Shown piece by piece: positions 53,393-63,828 of a stretch of 64,000 bases of DNA. The stretch lies in assembly GCF_010729305.1 (NCBI RefSeq), contig NZ_AP022574.1, positions 558,001 to 622,000 on the forward strand, read 5' to 3'. Within the stretch, counting starts at the first letter, position 1; each line of letters starts with the position of its first letter. Under the pieces are notes generated by a model, which saw only the letters and a program-made list of their open reading frames with translations, ran no database searches and was not told where the DNA came from. The stretch comes from Mycolicibacterium psychrotolerans (GTDB lineage: Bacteria; Actinomycetota; Actinomycetes; Mycobacteriales; Mycobacteriaceae). The position numbers were made by a program, and so were the translations under genes.

Positions 53393-55135
53393 ATGCCGAC
53401 TGCACGCCCCCTGCTGCTCAACCCGCACACCTTCGACCCCCAGCGGCTCGACCCGGAATCCCGCCGCCAACTGCGCGCCCTGATCGACTGGTTCGAGCAG
53501 CGGGGCAAGGACCGGCTGCTGCGCGACGACCTCGACGCGGCGTGGGTGTCGGACTTCCTGGACTTCGTCAAGCAGGAGCGGCTGTTCGCCACGTTCCTGA
53601 CGCCGTCGGAGTTCTCCGGCGGGGACGCCGACAAGCGCTGGGACACCTCCCGCAACGCGGTGCTCAGCGAGATCCTCGGCTTCTACGGGCTCTCCTACTG
53701 GTACGCCGAGCAGGTCACCATCCTCGGGCTCGGACCGATCTGGCAGAGCGACAACGTCAAGGCCAAGGAGAAGGCGGCCGCCCAACTCGAGGGCGGCGGT
53801 GTGATGGCGTTCGCGCTGTCCGAGCGCGAGCACGGCGCCGACATCTACAACACCGACCTGCTGCTCACCCCGGCGGCTGCCGACGACAGCGAGGGCGTGC
53901 TGTTCCGGGCCTCCGGCGAGAAGTACTACATCGGCAACGGCAACGTGGCAGGCATGGTGTCGGTGTTCTCACGGCGCACCGACGTCGACGGCGCCGACGG
54001 GTACGTGTGGTTCGTCGCCGACAGCGGCCACGAGAACTACGAACTGATCGGCAACGTCGTGCACGGCCAGATGTTCGTCAGCACTTTCCGGCTCAACGAC
54101 TACCCGGTGTACGAGGAGGACATCCTGTGCACCGGGCCGGAGGCCTTCTCGGCAGCGCTGAACACCGTCAACGTCGGCAAGTTCAACCTGTGCAGCGGCT
54201 CGATCGGCATGTGCGAGCACGCCTTCTACGAAGCCATCACCCACGCGAACAACCGGATCCTGTACGGCAACCCGGTCACCGTGTTCCCCCACGTGCGCGC
54301 GAACTTCGTCGACGCCTACTCCCGGCTGATCGCGATGAAACTGTTCAGCGACCGCGCCATCGACTACTTCCGCAGCGCCGGCCTCGAGGACCGCCGCTAC
54401 CTGCTGTTCAACCCGGTGACCAAGTCCAAGGTCACCTCCGAGGGTGAGAAGGTGGTCACCCTGCTGTGGGATGTGCTGGCCGCCAAAGGTTTCGAGAAGA
54501 ACACCTACTTCAGCGAGGTGGTCCGGCTGATCGGGGCGCTGCCGCGGCTGGAGGGCACCGTGCACGTCAACGTCGCCCAGATCCTGAAGTTCATGCCGAA
54601 CTACATGTTCAACCCCACCGAGTACCCGCAGATCGGCACCCGCGACGACGCGGCCGACGACGTCTTCTTCTGGCACCAGGGGCCCGTCGGCGGCGCCTCG
54701 AAGGTGCGGTTCGCCGACTGGGCGCCGGTCTACGAGCGCAACACCGGCATCCCCAACGTCGGACGGTTCTTCGAGCAGGTCACCGCCTTCAAGGAACTGC
54801 TCGCCACCGCGGCACCCGATGCCGATCAGCGCGCCGATCTGGACTTCGTGCTGGTGATCGGCCACCTGTTCTCGCTGGTGGTGTACGGCCAGCTGATCCT
54901 CGAGCAGGCCGAACTGACGGGCCTGGACGCCGACCTGACCGATCAGATCTTCGATGTGATGATCCGCGACTTCTCCGCCTACGCGGTCGAGCTGCACGGC
55001 AAGCCCAGCTCCACCCCGGACCAGCAGGCCTGGGCGCTGTCGGCCATCCGCAAGCCGGTCACCGACTCCGCCCGATTCGACCGGGTGTGGCACGAGGTGG
55101 CGGCCTACGACGGCGTCTACGAAATGCGTCCCTGA
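53393..55135 (+). CDS. Divergent long acyl-CoA dehydrogenase-like protein
   Basis: A 580-residue protein related to acyl-CoA dehydrogenases. FALSEREHGADIYNTDL (about 140-155) corresponds to the flavin-contact motif, GEKYYIGNGNVAGM follows, and LEGTVHVN near residue 386-393 supplies the probable catalytic glutamate (E387). It is longer than normal FadE enzymes with an extended C-terminal part, as in acyl-CoA oxidase-like relatives. Substrate unknown. ATG 53393 follows TAGATT by 7 nt (leaderless type). Confidence 0.78.
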   Translation: MPTARPLLLNPHTFDPQRLDPESRRQLRALIDWFEQRGKDRLLRDDLDAAWVSDFLDFVKQERLFATFLTPSEFSGGDADKRWDTSRNAVLSEILGFYGLSYWYAEQVTILGLGPIWQSDNVKAKEKAAAQLEGGGVMAFALSEREHGADIYNTDLLLTPAAADDSEGVLFRASGEKYYIGNGNVAGMVSVFSRRTDVDGADGYVWFVADSGHENYELIGNVVHGQMFVSTFRLNDYPVYEEDILCTGPEAFSAALNTVNVGKFNLCSGSIGMCEHAFYEAITHANNRILYGNPVTVFPHVRANFVDAYSRLIAMKLFSDRAIDYFRSAGLEDRRYLLFNPVTKSKVTSEGEKVVTLLWDVLAAKGFEKNTYFSEVVRLIGALPRLEGTVHVNVAQILKFMPNYMFNPTEYPQIGTRDDAADDVFFWHQGPVGGASKVRFADWAPVYERNTGIPNVGRFFEQVTAFKELLATAAPDADQRADLDFVLVIGHLFSLVVYGQLILEQAELTGLDADLTDQIFDVMIRDFSAYAVELHGKPSSTPDQQAWALSAIRKPVTDSARFDRVWHEVAAYDGVYEMRP

Positions 55136-55210
55136 ATCGAGTCCTGGTTCATTGAAGCGTCTGCGGAGTACGCTCGCGAAGAGCACCACTCAGCGACGGA
55201 AGGCAGCGCA

Positions 55211-55372
55211 GTGTCGCTACACCAGCCCTTGAGCACCAACGATATTCGGACCGCCATCCGGGAGATCAGCAGCCGCGCCGACCTCGCCCGGCGAGAAGGC
55301 CGCAGTGCCGACGCCGCGGAGCTCGAGGAGCGTGTCAGACACTACCGGGACGAACTCGGCTATCGGCCCTAG
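55211..55372 (+). CDS. 53-residue charged helical protein
   Basis: GTG 55211 is preceded by GGAAGG at about 6 nt and opens a 53-codon frame ending in TAG at 55370. The peptide is rich in Arg and Glu (TAIREISSRADLARREGR, ELEERVRHYRDELGYRP), likely two helices. No family recognised. Position just after the acyl-CoA dehydrogenase-like gene and before a convergent flavin reductase supports a real small gene, but expression is not shown. Confidence 0.5.
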   Translation: MSLHQPLSTNDIRTAIREISSRADLARREGRSADAAELEERVRHYRDELGYRP

Positions 55373-55384
55373 CTCCTGCCGTCC

Positions 55385-55966
<582 letters not shown>

Positions 55967-55968
55967 TC

Positions 55969-56280
55969 ATGTGGTTCCCGCTGCTGCTGATGGCCCTCGC
56001 GGTGAGCCTGGAGCCGTTCCGGATCGGCATGACCGTGCTGATGATCAACCGGCCACGCCCCGCGCTGCATCTGCTCGTGTTCCTCGCGGGGGGATTCGCG
56101 ATGGGCACCGCGGTCGGCGTGGTGGTGCTGTTCGTACTGCGGCCGGCACCGTCACGCAATTGGGTGACGGCGTCACCGGACTCGAGATCGGCCAGCGGGT
56201 CTACGGCTCCATGCAGGGCGCGTTCGCCAGCCGGTTCAACGTGCCCTCGCAGTTCTTGGCGCCGATCCCCGACGGGGTGA
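55969..56280 (+). pseudogene. Truncated GAP/Sap-like membrane protein
   Basis: ATG 55969 opens a frame whose first about 58 residues (MWFPLLLMALAVSLEPFRIG, GGFAMGTAVGVVVLFVLRP) match the N-terminus of the mycobacterial GAP/Sap family that helps export surface lipids. After about base 56143 the frame becomes non-homologous and stops at 56280, while a PKS frame begins in another phase. The rest of the protein (normally about 200+ residues) is missing, consistent with a deletion. Confidence 0.65.
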
Positions 56281-58021
56281 GCGCGGTCGAGGCCGCGACC
56301 ATCCCCGCCGCGGCGCTCACGGTTCGGTTGTCCTTCGATTGGGCGCAGCTCGAGCCGGGCGACAAGGTGCTGATCCACGCCGCCAGCGGCGGCGTCGGAC
56401 TGGCGGCCGTGCAGATGGCCCAGCGGTGCGGGGCCGAGGTGTTCGCCACGGCCAGCACCTTCAAGCGCGAGACGCTGCGCCGGATGGGGGTGCAGCACGT
56501 GTACGACTCACGCAGCACCGACTTCGCCGATCAGATCCTCGCCGACACCGACACCGACGGCGTCGGCGTCGACGTGGTGCTCAACAGCCTGACGAGTGAA
56601 GGTTTCATCGAGGCGACGTTGCGGGCCACCGCCCACGGCGGCCGCTTCGCCGAGATCGCCAAGCGCGACATCTGGTCGGTGGAGCGGATGGCCGAGGCCC
56701 GGTCCGACATCGACTACGAGATCGTCGCGCTGGACACGGTGATGTTCACCGAACCCGAGCGCATCCGCGGGCTGCTGACCGAGGTGTCCGACGGTCTGGG
56801 CACGGGTGAGTGGACGCCGCTGCCCGCCGAGATCTACCCGGTGACCGAGGCGAGGTCGGCGTTCCGGCGCATGCAGCAGGCCCGGCACATCGGCAAGATC
56901 GTGCTGCAGATGCCCAGACCGCTTCAGCCGCAGCCTGACCGGACCTACCTGATCACCGGCGGCCTCGGTGCGATCGGCCTGCACACCGCGGCGCATCTGG
57001 CGCAGCTCGGCGCCGGCGACATCGTGTTGACCGGTCGCCGTGCCCCGTCCGCCGAGGCTGCGCAGATCATCGACGATCTCGTCGAACGCCACCGGTGCCG
57101 GGTGCACGTCGTGACCGCGGACGTCGGCGACGAGCACGACATGGTGGCGCTGCTGGAGCGCATCCGCGCCGAGATGCCCCCGCTGGGTGGTGTGGTGCAC
57201 CTGGCCGGCGTACTCGACGACGCGCTGCTGTCGACACAGGACCTGAGGCGGTTCCGGAACACGTTGGCGCCGAAGGCTATGGCGCCGATCATCTCGACCG
57301 GTCGACCAGGGACGACGACCTCGACTTCATCATCGTGTCGTCGTCGGTGTCGAGCGTGTTCGGGTCTAGGGGTCAGGCCAACTACGCGACGGCCAACGCG
57401 TTCCTCGACGGTCTGGTCGCGGCGCGGCGGTCCCACGGGCTGCCGGCGACGGGCGTGAACTTCGGCCCCTGGGCCCGCGGCGGGATGGCGTCGTCGGAGG
57501 CGGCGACAGCCAACATCAGCGCCCAGGGCCTGATCCCGCTGGAACCGTCTGCGGCGCTGAGCGCGCTGTCGGAGGTCGTCGCCAACGGGACCGGGCAGGC
57601 GACCGTGCTCAAGGCCAACTGGCAGCGTGCCGCCAAGGTGCTCGGCGCCGCCCGCCCGCCGATGCTCGACCTGGTGTTGCCCAGCGCCGGCGGCGAGGCG
57701 ACCGGGGACAGCGAGCTGCTCCGCCAGCTGCAGGAGATCCCGGTCCCGCAGCGCGCGGGCTTCGTCACCGAGTTCCTGCAGCGCGAGGTGCAGAACTTCC
57801 TACGGCTGGCGCAGCCGCCGGCCGCGTCGAGCAGGTTCCTCGACCTGGGCACCGATTCACTGATGGCGATCGAGTTGCGCAACCGGCTGCACAGCCAGTT
57901 CGGCGGCGCGTTCACGATCAACGCGACCGCGGTGTTCGACTATCCGACCATCGGCGGGCTCGCCGAGTACCTGGTGGGCCAGCTGCCCGACGGGGAGCCA
58001 CCCGCCGAATCGGCGGACTGA
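56143..58021 (+). pseudogene. Type I polyketide synthase remnant (ER-KR-ACP), frameshifted
   Basis: Enoyl reductase sequence begins abruptly (GTVTQLGDGVTGLEIGQRV; NADPH motif HAASGGVGLAAVQ), followed by a ketoreductase (TYLITGGLGAIG, SSVSSVFGSRGQANYATANA) and an acyl carrier domain (LGTDSLMAIELRNRL). The KS, AT and DH domains are absent. The frame changes near 57281: before it, APKA; after it, in another frame, GADHLDRSTRDDDLDF. A single missing base explains this. The gene cannot make a working PKS. Confidence 0.8.
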
Positions 58022-58106
58022 CACCGGGTGCGGCAATTCGAACGAAATAGGGACGTCGCGGCCGCGGTGACCGACCGCGGCCCTCGCACCGGTAGGGTGG
58101 TCCGGC

Positions 58107-58601
58107 ATGGTTGACAGTCAACAGCCCACGCGCTCGAAAAACGTTATCGCTCTCGCGATCTCGCTCGGGGCGGTGGTCATCGCGTCGACCCTCGGCGGTC
58201 TCGCATCGGCCACCTCGGCGCAGGACTACGCCCGGCTGCAGCAGCCGTCCTGGGCCCCACCGTCGTGGGTCTTCGGTCCCGTCTGGACCGTGCTGTACGT
58301 CATGATGGCGGTGGCGGCCTGGCTGGTGTGGCGCAGCGGCCCGTGGGCGCAGACCCGGCCCGCGCTGACCGCGTACGGCACCCAGCTGGTGCTCAACGCC
58401 GCCTGGACACCGCTGTTCTTCGGCCTGGGCTGGCGCGGCATCGCGTTCGCCGAGTTGAGCGTGCTGTGGCTGGTGCTCGTCGGCACCGTGGTGCTGTTCT
58501 TCCGTCGCAGCGCGGTGGCGGGGTGGCTGCTGATTCCCTATCTGGCGTGGTCGACATTCGCGCTGTGCCTCAATTTCGCCGTCTGGCAACTGAATTCGTA
58601 G
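58107..58601 (+). CDS. tspO: TspO/MBR-family membrane protein
   Basis: A 164-residue protein with five membrane segments. QPSWAPPSWVFGPVWTVLYV (about 46-65) is the family hallmark, with further conserved tryptophans in LNAAWTPLFFGLGWRG. TspO proteins bind porphyrins or sterols and modulate tetrapyrrole or stress responses. ATG 58107 follows TAGGGT by 8 nt. The SDR gene follows after 12 nt and is probably co-transcribed. Confidence 0.92.
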   Translation: MVDSQQPTRSKNVIALAISLGAVVIASTLGGLASATSAQDYARLQQPSWAPPSWVFGPVWTVLYVMMAVAAWLVWRSGPWAQTRPALTAYGTQLVLNAAWTPLFFGLGWRGIAFAELSVLWLVLVGTVVLFFRRSAVAGWLLIPYLAWSTFALCLNFAVWQLNS

Positions 58602-58613
58602 GAGGAGCGGCCC

Positions 58614-59405
58614 ATGACCAAGTCGGTGTTCATCACCGGAGGCGCGACGGGGATCGGCAGGGCGACGGCTCTGCTGCTGGCGCAGCGGGGTTACCTCGTC
58701 GGCGCCTACGACATCGACGAGGCCCGGCTCGCCGTCCTGGAGCGTGACATCGCCGCGGTGGATGGGCGCAGCATCGTCGACCATCTCGACGTCACCGACG
58801 CCGACGAGATGGCGCGCCGCCTCGCCGAGTTCCACGAGGCCGCCGGTGGCCGGCTCGACGTGCTGATCAACAACGCCGGGCTGCTCAACGCCGGACGGTT
58901 CGAGGAGATCCCGCTCGACGTGCACCACCGCGAGATCGAGGTCAACGTCAAGGGTGTGGTCAACGGTCTGCACGCCGCGTTCCCGTACCTCAAGACCACA
59001 CCCGGGGCCGTCGTGGTGAACCTGGCGTCGGCGTCGGCGATCTACGGCCAGGCCGAGCTCGCCAACTACAGCGCCACCAAGTTCTTCGTCCGGGCGATCA
59101 CCGAGGCGCTGAACCTGGAGTGGGGCGGCCACGACATCCGCGTCATCGACATGTGGCCGCTGTACGTGAACACCGCGATGACGAGCGGCATCTCGACCGG
59201 CACCACCACCTCGCTGGGCATCCGGCTCACCGCGCAGGACATCGCCGAGGGCATCGTCGCCGCCGTCGACCCCACGCTGCCGCGCAAGGTGCTCCGCCAG
59301 GTGCACTTCCCGGTCGGCACCCAGGCGAAGGCGCTGGCCGCAGGGGCGCGGTTCTCCCCGGCGTGGCTGACCAGGCTGGTCAACAAGCGTCTCGCCGGGC
59401 ACTGA
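58614..59405 (+). CDS. Short-chain dehydrogenase/reductase
   Basis: A 263-residue classical SDR. TGGATGIGRATALLL is at residues 8-22, NNAGLLNAG near 86-94, the catalytic serine in LASASAIYGQ and YSATK at about 148-152. Substrate unknown; the C-terminal TRLVNKRLAGH is a basic tail. ATG 58614 with GGAGGAG upstream is well supported. Confidence 0.9.
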   Translation: MTKSVFITGGATGIGRATALLLAQRGYLVGAYDIDEARLAVLERDIAAVDGRSIVDHLDVTDADEMARRLAEFHEAAGGRLDVLINNAGLLNAGRFEEIPLDVHHREIEVNVKGVVNGLHAAFPYLKTTPGAVVVNLASASAIYGQAELANYSATKFFVRAITEALNLEWGGHDIRVIDMWPLYVNTAMTSGISTGTTTSLGIRLTAQDIAEGIVAAVDPTLPRKVLRQVHFPVGTQAKALAAGARFSPAWLTRLVNKRLAGH

Positions 59406-59415
59406 TCCAACTCGG

Positions 59416-60504
59416 CTAGGCCCAGCGCGTCGCCTCCACCGCCGGCGGAAGCGGCGGATGCAGCGGGACGTCGAGCCCGTCGTAGATCCCCGGCTTCTGC
59501 TCGGCGAGCCACCCGATCGCGCCGAGCAGGCGGTTGGCCGCCGTGGTGTTGCCGCCGTCGGCGCGGGTCCCGCCGGGAACGTCGGCGCGCGTGACGATCG
59601 TCAGCTGCGGGTCGCCGTCGACGATCACGCGGTGATCGCCCACCCCCTGGTCGGGCTGCGGCCAGTGCGGGGCGCAGGACGGGTCGATGCGGGTGATGTG
59701 TTCGACGATCACCCGCTGCACACCGCCGGCCCACCCGATGACGCGGAGGAAGAAGGCGCCCTGGGTGCCCTTGTCGAAACGCCCCATCACGGTGTCGACG
59801 GTCTCGTCGAGCGGCAGCCGCTCCACCTCCTCGGTGATCTCGTCGATCTCGATGCCGAGCCCGCGTCCGATCAGCCGGATGTTGCCGCCCCACACCATGG
59901 TCGGGATCGACGGCAGCAGCATCATCGGTGTCTCCTCCATCGGCATCCCGAACCCGCATGACACACGCACGGCATAGGGCTGGTCGTAGGTGGAGTAGTC
60001 GAAGATCTCCTGGCAAGTGATGGTGCGGATCCGGGTGCACAGTCCGGCCGCGGTCACCGCCAGCGCGTCGTTGGCCCAGCCCGGGTCGACGCCGCTGACC
60101 AGCAGGGCCGACCGGCCCTCCTCGGCGGCCGCGGTGAGCCGCTGCACCCAGTCCGGCGGCGCGGAGCGCGGGTCGTAGAGCGAGTACAGCGACGGGGTGA
60201 CGACGTGCGCGCCCGCGCGCAGGCACCGTTCGATGTCGGCGACCGCCTCGTCGGGCCGGATGTCACCGGAGGCCATGTAGGCGACCGCGTCGGCGCCGGC
60301 GAGCACCTCGTCGACGTCGGTGCCTGCCCTGATTCCGGTCGGGGTGTCCAGGCCGGCGAAGCTCGCCGCGTCCCGGCCGGCCTTGTCGTCGGAGGAGGTG
60401 ATCACCCCCGTCAGCCGCAACCCGGGAAACGCCGTGACCGAGCGGATCGACGTGGCGCCCATGTTGCCCGTTCCCCATACCGCGACACCGATGCTGGAAG
60501 CCAT
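59416..60504 (-). CDS. Dihydrodipicolinate reductase-like NAD(P)-binding protein
   Basis: A 362-residue oxidoreductase. The Rossmann motif GTGNMG is near residues 11-16 and ASGDIRPDEAV and GVDPGWANDALAV follow. It resembles the mycobacterial proteins annotated as dihydrodipicolinate reductase-like or amine dehydrogenase-like; true DapB motifs are incomplete. Start ATG 60504 lies 6 nt after TAGGGT on the reverse strand (leaderless type). Convergent with the SDR gene; divergent from fadE5. Confidence 0.75.
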   Translation of the reverse strand: MASSIGVAVWGTGNMGATSIRSVTAFPGLRLTGVITSSDDKAGRDAASFAGLDTPTGIRAGTDVDEVLAGADAVAYMASGDIRPDEAVADIERCLRAGAHVVTPSLYSLYDPRSAPPDWVQRLTAAAEEGRSALLVSGVDPGWANDALAVTAAGLCTRIRTITCQEIFDYSTYDQPYAVRVSCGFGMPMEETPMMLLPSIPTMVWGGNIRLIGRGLGIEIDEITEEVERLPLDETVDTVMGRFDKGTQGAFFLRVIGWAGGVQRVIVEHITRIDPSCAPHWPQPDQGVGDHRVIVDGDPQLTIVTRADVPGGTRADGGNTTAANRLLGAIGWLAEQKPGIYDGLDVPLHPPLPPAVEATRWA

Positions 60505-60640
60505 CTCCACACCCTAGAGAACCAAACGTGACCATCATCACAGTGCCTCGTTTCCGCAGTTCAGCAGGGTGAAGAAGGCCAAAAATGTGTCCCGGCCAAC
60601 TGCTCGGTTGGTTGGCGCGCGGAAATTGCTCACAGTGGTC

Positions 60641-60692
60641 TTGCGTTGAAGTTACCGGGCGGTATAGTCAGCGACAGTTACTGGTGGGTAAC
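60641..60692 (+). promoter_or_regulatory. fadE5 promoter and inverted repeat
   Basis: TTGCGT (60641-60646) and TATAGT (60663-60668) are spaced by 16 nt, a good sigma-A promoter. GTTAC-TGGTGG-GTAAC (60677-60692) is a dyad just downstream of the -10, around the expected transcription start, well placed for a repressor. GTTACC at 60651-60656 may be a further half-site. Regulator unknown; fatty-acid or lipid-responsive TetR proteins are candidates. Confidence 0.6.
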
Positions 60693-60741
60693 TTGCCGAA
60701 AAGTACCCAACCGCGTGTGGCGTTCTCGACGAGGAGGAAAC

Positions 60742-62577
60742 GTGTCCCACTACAAGAGCAATGTTCGCGACCAGGTGTTCAACCTGTTCGAGGTACTCGG
60801 GGTCGACAAGGTCCTGGGCGAGGGCGCCTACGCCGACCTCGACGTCGACACCGCGGTCGACATGCTGGGCGAGATCGCCCGGCTCGCCGAGGGCCCCGTG
60901 GCCGCCTCGTTCGAAGAGGGCGACCGCAACCCGCCGGTGTTCGACCCCAAGACCCACACCGTCACGCTGCCCGAGGGCTTCAAGAAGTCCGTGCGCGCGG
61001 TCGTCGAGGGTGGCTGGGACAAGCTTTCGGTCAGCGAGGAGCTCGGCGGCATGCCGATGCCCAGCGCGCTGTCCTGGGCTCTGCAGGAGCACATCCTGGG
61101 CGCCAACCCCGCCGTGTACATGTACGCGATGGGTGCCGGATTCGCCGACATCTTCTTCCACCTCGGCACCGAGGAGCAGAAGAAGTGGGCCAAGCTCGCC
61201 GCCGACCGCGGCTGGGGCTCGACCATGGTGCTGACCGAGCCCGACGCGGGCTCCGACGTGGGCGCCGGCCGCACCAAGGCCGTCCAGCAGCCCGACGGCA
61301 CCTGGCACATCGACGGCGTCAAGCGCTTCATCACCTCAGCCGACTCCGACGACCTGTTCGAGAACATCATGCATCTGGTGCTCGCCCGCCCCGAGGGCGC
61401 CGGCCCGGGCACCAAGGGTCTGTCGCTGTTCTTCGTGCCGAAGTTCCACTTCGACCCGGAGACCGGCGAGCCCGGCGAACGCAACGGTGTGTACGTCACC
61501 AACGTCGAGCACAAGATGGGCCTGAAGGTCTCCGCGACCTGCGAGCTCTCGCTCGGCCAGCACGGCACCCCCGCCGTGGGCTGGCTCGTCGGCGAGGTGC
61601 ACGACGGCATCGCGCAGATGTTCGACGTCATCGAGCAGGCCCGAATGATGGTGGGCACCAAGGCGATCGCCACGCTGTCGACCGGCTACCTGAACGCGCT
61701 GGAGTACGCCAAGTCGCGCGTGCAGGGTGCCGACCTGACCCAGATGACGGACAAGACCGCGCCGCGCGTGAGCATCACCCACCACCCGGACGTGCGTCGT
61801 TCGCTGATGACCCAGAAGGCCTACGCCGAGGGGCTGCGCGCGCTGTACCTGTTCACCGCGACGCACCAGAACGCCGACGTCGCCAAGACGATCCACGGCA
61901 TCGAGCCCGAGCTGGCCGTCAAGGTCAACGACCTGCTGCTGCCGATCGTCAAGGGTGTGGGCTCCGAGCAGGCGTACGCCAAGCTCACCGAGTCGCTGCA
62001 GACCTTCGGTGGCTCCGGCTTCCTGCAGGACTACCCGATCGAGCAGTACATCCGCGACGCCAAGATCGACTCGCTGTACGAGGGCACCACCGCCATCCAG
62101 GCGCAGGACTTCTTCTTCCGCAAGATCGTCCGCGACAAGGGTGTGGCGCTGTCGCACGTGGCGGGCCAGATCGAGTCGTTCGTCAAGTCCGAGACCGGCA
62201 ACGGCCGGCTGAAGGCCGAGCGCGCACTGCTGGCCACCGCGCTGGAGGACGTGCAGGGCATGGCCGCCACGCTGACCGGCTACCTGATGGCCGCGCAGGA
62301 GGATCCGGCGAGCATCTACAAGGTGGGCCTGGGTTCGGTGCGCTTCCTGATGAGCGTCGGCGACCTGGTCATCGGCTGGCTGCTGCAGCGCCAGGCGGCG
62401 GTGGCGATCGAGAAGCTCGACGCCGGCGCCACGGGTGACGAGCGCGCCTTCTACGAGGGCAAGCTGGCGGTGGCGTCGTTCTTCGCGAAGAACTTCCTGC
62501 CGATGCTGACCAGCACCCGGTCGATCATCGACAACCTCGACAACGAGGTCATGGAGTTGGACGAGGCGGCCTTCTAG
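60742..62577 (+). CDS. fadE5: Acyl-CoA dehydrogenase FadE5
   Basis: A 611-residue acyl-CoA dehydrogenase, the length of FadE5 (Rv0244c). The flavin/substrate motifs [19 protein letters not shown] and [20 protein letters not shown] are in the middle domain; [32 protein letters not shown] holds the catalytic glutamate in YEGTT, and a C-terminal helical extension follows. It starts broad-chain acyl-CoA beta-oxidation. GTG 60742 has GAGGAGG upstream. The 163 nt between the divergent start region and the promoter hold no gene. Confidence 0.93.
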   Translation: MSHYKSNVRDQVFNLFEVLGVDKVLGEGAYADLDVDTAVDMLGEIARLAEGPVAASFEEGDRNPPVFDPKTHTVTLPEGFKKSVRAVVEGGWDKLSVSEELGGMPMPSALSWALQEHILGANPAVYMYAMGAGFADIFFHLGTEEQKKWAKLAADRGWGSTMVLTEPDAGSDVGAGRTKAVQQPDGTWHIDGVKRFITSADSDDLFENIMHLVLARPEGAGPGTKGLSLFFVPKFHFDPETGEPGERNGVYVTNVEHKMGLKVSATCELSLGQHGTPAVGWLVGEVHDGIAQMFDVIEQARMMVGTKAIATLSTGYLNALEYAKSRVQGADLTQMTDKTAPRVSITHHPDVRRSLMTQKAYAEGLRALYLFTATHQNADVAKTIHGIEPELAVKVNDLLLPIVKGVGSEQAYAKLTESLQTFGGSGFLQDYPIEQYIRDAKIDSLYEGTTAIQAQDFFFRKIVRDKGVALSHVAGQIESFVKSETGNGRLKAERALLATALEDVQGMAATLTGYLMAAQEDPASIYKVGLGSVRFLMSVGDLVIGWLLQRQAAVAIEKLDAGATGDERAFYEGKLAVASFFAKNFLPMLTSTRSIIDNLDNEVMELDEAAF

Positions 62578-62597
62578 ACCTCATCGCCCGCGAGACG

Positions 62598-62618
62598 CCC
62601 CCGGACTCTTCCCGGGGG
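62598..62618 (+). terminator. GC-rich stem-loop after fadE5
   Basis: CCCCCGG-ACTCTTC-CCGGGGG is a perfect 7-bp stem, 21 nt after the fadE5 stop, followed by GG and TCCTGCG without a T-tract. It is the likely terminator in a convergent region with the luciferase-like gene. Confidence 0.55.
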
Positions 62619-62643
62619 GGTCCTGCGTTGGCGGGGTCCCTTT

Positions 62644-62665
62644 CGCCCAAACCAACGTTTGGGCG
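62644..62665. repeat. CGCCCAAAC-type palindromic repeat
   Basis: CGCCCAAAC-CAAC-GTTTGGGCG has 9-bp perfect arms. Related fragments follow (GGGCGAAAAAGGGCGGG at 62727-62743). The 304-nt gap 62578-62881 between fadE5 and the luciferase-like gene contains only this element, the stem-loop at 62598 and no supportable gene. Confidence 0.75.
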
Positions 62666-62881
62666 GGTTTGTGCGAGTGGTTCGCGCCCTTTCGTCCAAC
62701 TCGGCGCCAGCCGCCGGGTCGATCTGGGCGAAAAAGGGCGGGTCCGGGAGGACCTGTGGGCGCGTCACGTTAGTCTCGCGCGGTCGGCTTTCATCCCTTG
62801 CCGACTCTTCAGATCAGTCACTCCCGAACCCGTCGTGCAGACGATGCTACGCCTGGCCGAGCCGTTGCACCAGAGCAGATT

Positions 62882-63814
62882 TCAGCTCTCGGTGTCGACC
62901 GTGCGCAGCAACGCGCGGGTGCGTGCGTGTGCCTCGGGCGACCTCACGAACACCGCGCCGACGAACTCGTCCACACCGGCCGATCGCAGCTCGGCGAGGC
63001 GGTCCCGGACGGTGGCCTCGTCGCCGATGATCGCCGCGTCCTGCGGGCCGGCGTAGCCCTCACGGTCGAGCATCGCCCGGTACGACGGCAGTGTGCCGTA
63101 GATCGCGAACTGCTCGGCGGCCTCGGCCCGCGCCGCGTCGACGTCGTCGGTCACGGCCACCGGCAGCGCCGCGACCACCCGCACCGCGTCCTCGGGGCGG
63201 CCCGCGTCGGCCGCCGCCTGTCGCAGCGACGGGCTGACGTGCCCGCCCAGCGTCGCCGGTCCCGTCATCCACGTGCAGGTGCCGGAGGTCCGCTTGCCCG
63301 CGAGCCGCAGCATCTGCGGCCCCAGCGCGGCGATGTAGACGTCCGGTCGCCGCGCGCCGGGGATGACGAGCGCGCCCCGCGTCGTCACCGTCTGGCCCGG
63401 CGCGTCGGCGGGTTCACCGGCCAGCAGCGGCAAGAGGCCGTCGAGGTACTCGTTGAGGCGCCGCACCGGCTTGTCCCACGGAACGCCCCACATGCCCTCC
63501 GTGACCGCCGCGTGGGTCATGCCGAGCCCCAGCACGAACCGCCCTTCCGAGGCCAGGCTGACGGTCAGCGCGGCTTGCGCCATGTGCATGGGGTGCTGGT
63601 TCTGGATCGGGATGACGCCGCTGGCCGCCTGGATCGTGTCGACCTCGCGCAGCGCGATGGCCAGGATCGTCAGGAGGTCCGGCTCGTAGGGCAACTGACT
63701 CATCCAGACGCGGCTGAAGCCTTCGTCGCGCAGTTGCGAAAGGTAGGCGATGGTCGCGTCGACGGGCGAGCCGTCGCCGAGGCCGGTGAGTTGTCCGAAC
63801 ATGCTGATCTGCAT
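62882..63814 (-). CDS. F420-type luciferase-like oxidoreductase
   Basis: A 310-residue luciferase-like monooxygenase-fold protein of the kind that in mycobacteria usually uses coenzyme F420 (SQLRDEGFSRVWMSQLPYEPD, GVIPIQNQHPMHMAQAALTV, GRFVLGLGMTHAAVTEGMWG). Substrate unknown. ATG 63814 follows TACATT by 6 nt on the reverse strand (leaderless type). Convergent with fadE5; a strong stem-loop lies 15 nt upstream of its start. Confidence 0.85.
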   Translation of the reverse strand: MQISMFGQLTGLGDGSPVDATIAYLSQLRDEGFSRVWMSQLPYEPDLLTILAIALREVDTIQAASGVIPIQNQHPMHMAQAALTVSLASEGRFVLGLGMTHAAVTEGMWGVPWDKPVRRLNEYLDGLLPLLAGEPADAPGQTVTTRGALVIPGARRPDVYIAALGPQMLRLAGKRTSGTCTWMTGPATLGGHVSPSLRQAAADAGRPEDAVRVVAALPVAVTDDVDAARAEAAEQFAIYGTLPSYRAMLDREGYAGPQDAAIIGDEATVRDRLAELRSAGVDEFVGAVFVRSPEAHARTRALLRTVDTES

Positions 63815-63828
63815 GCACAAAATGTAAG

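Noticed and set aside
62578..62881. A gene in the gap after fadE5
   Set aside because: Open frames here are short, start without ribosome sites and read through the repeat element.
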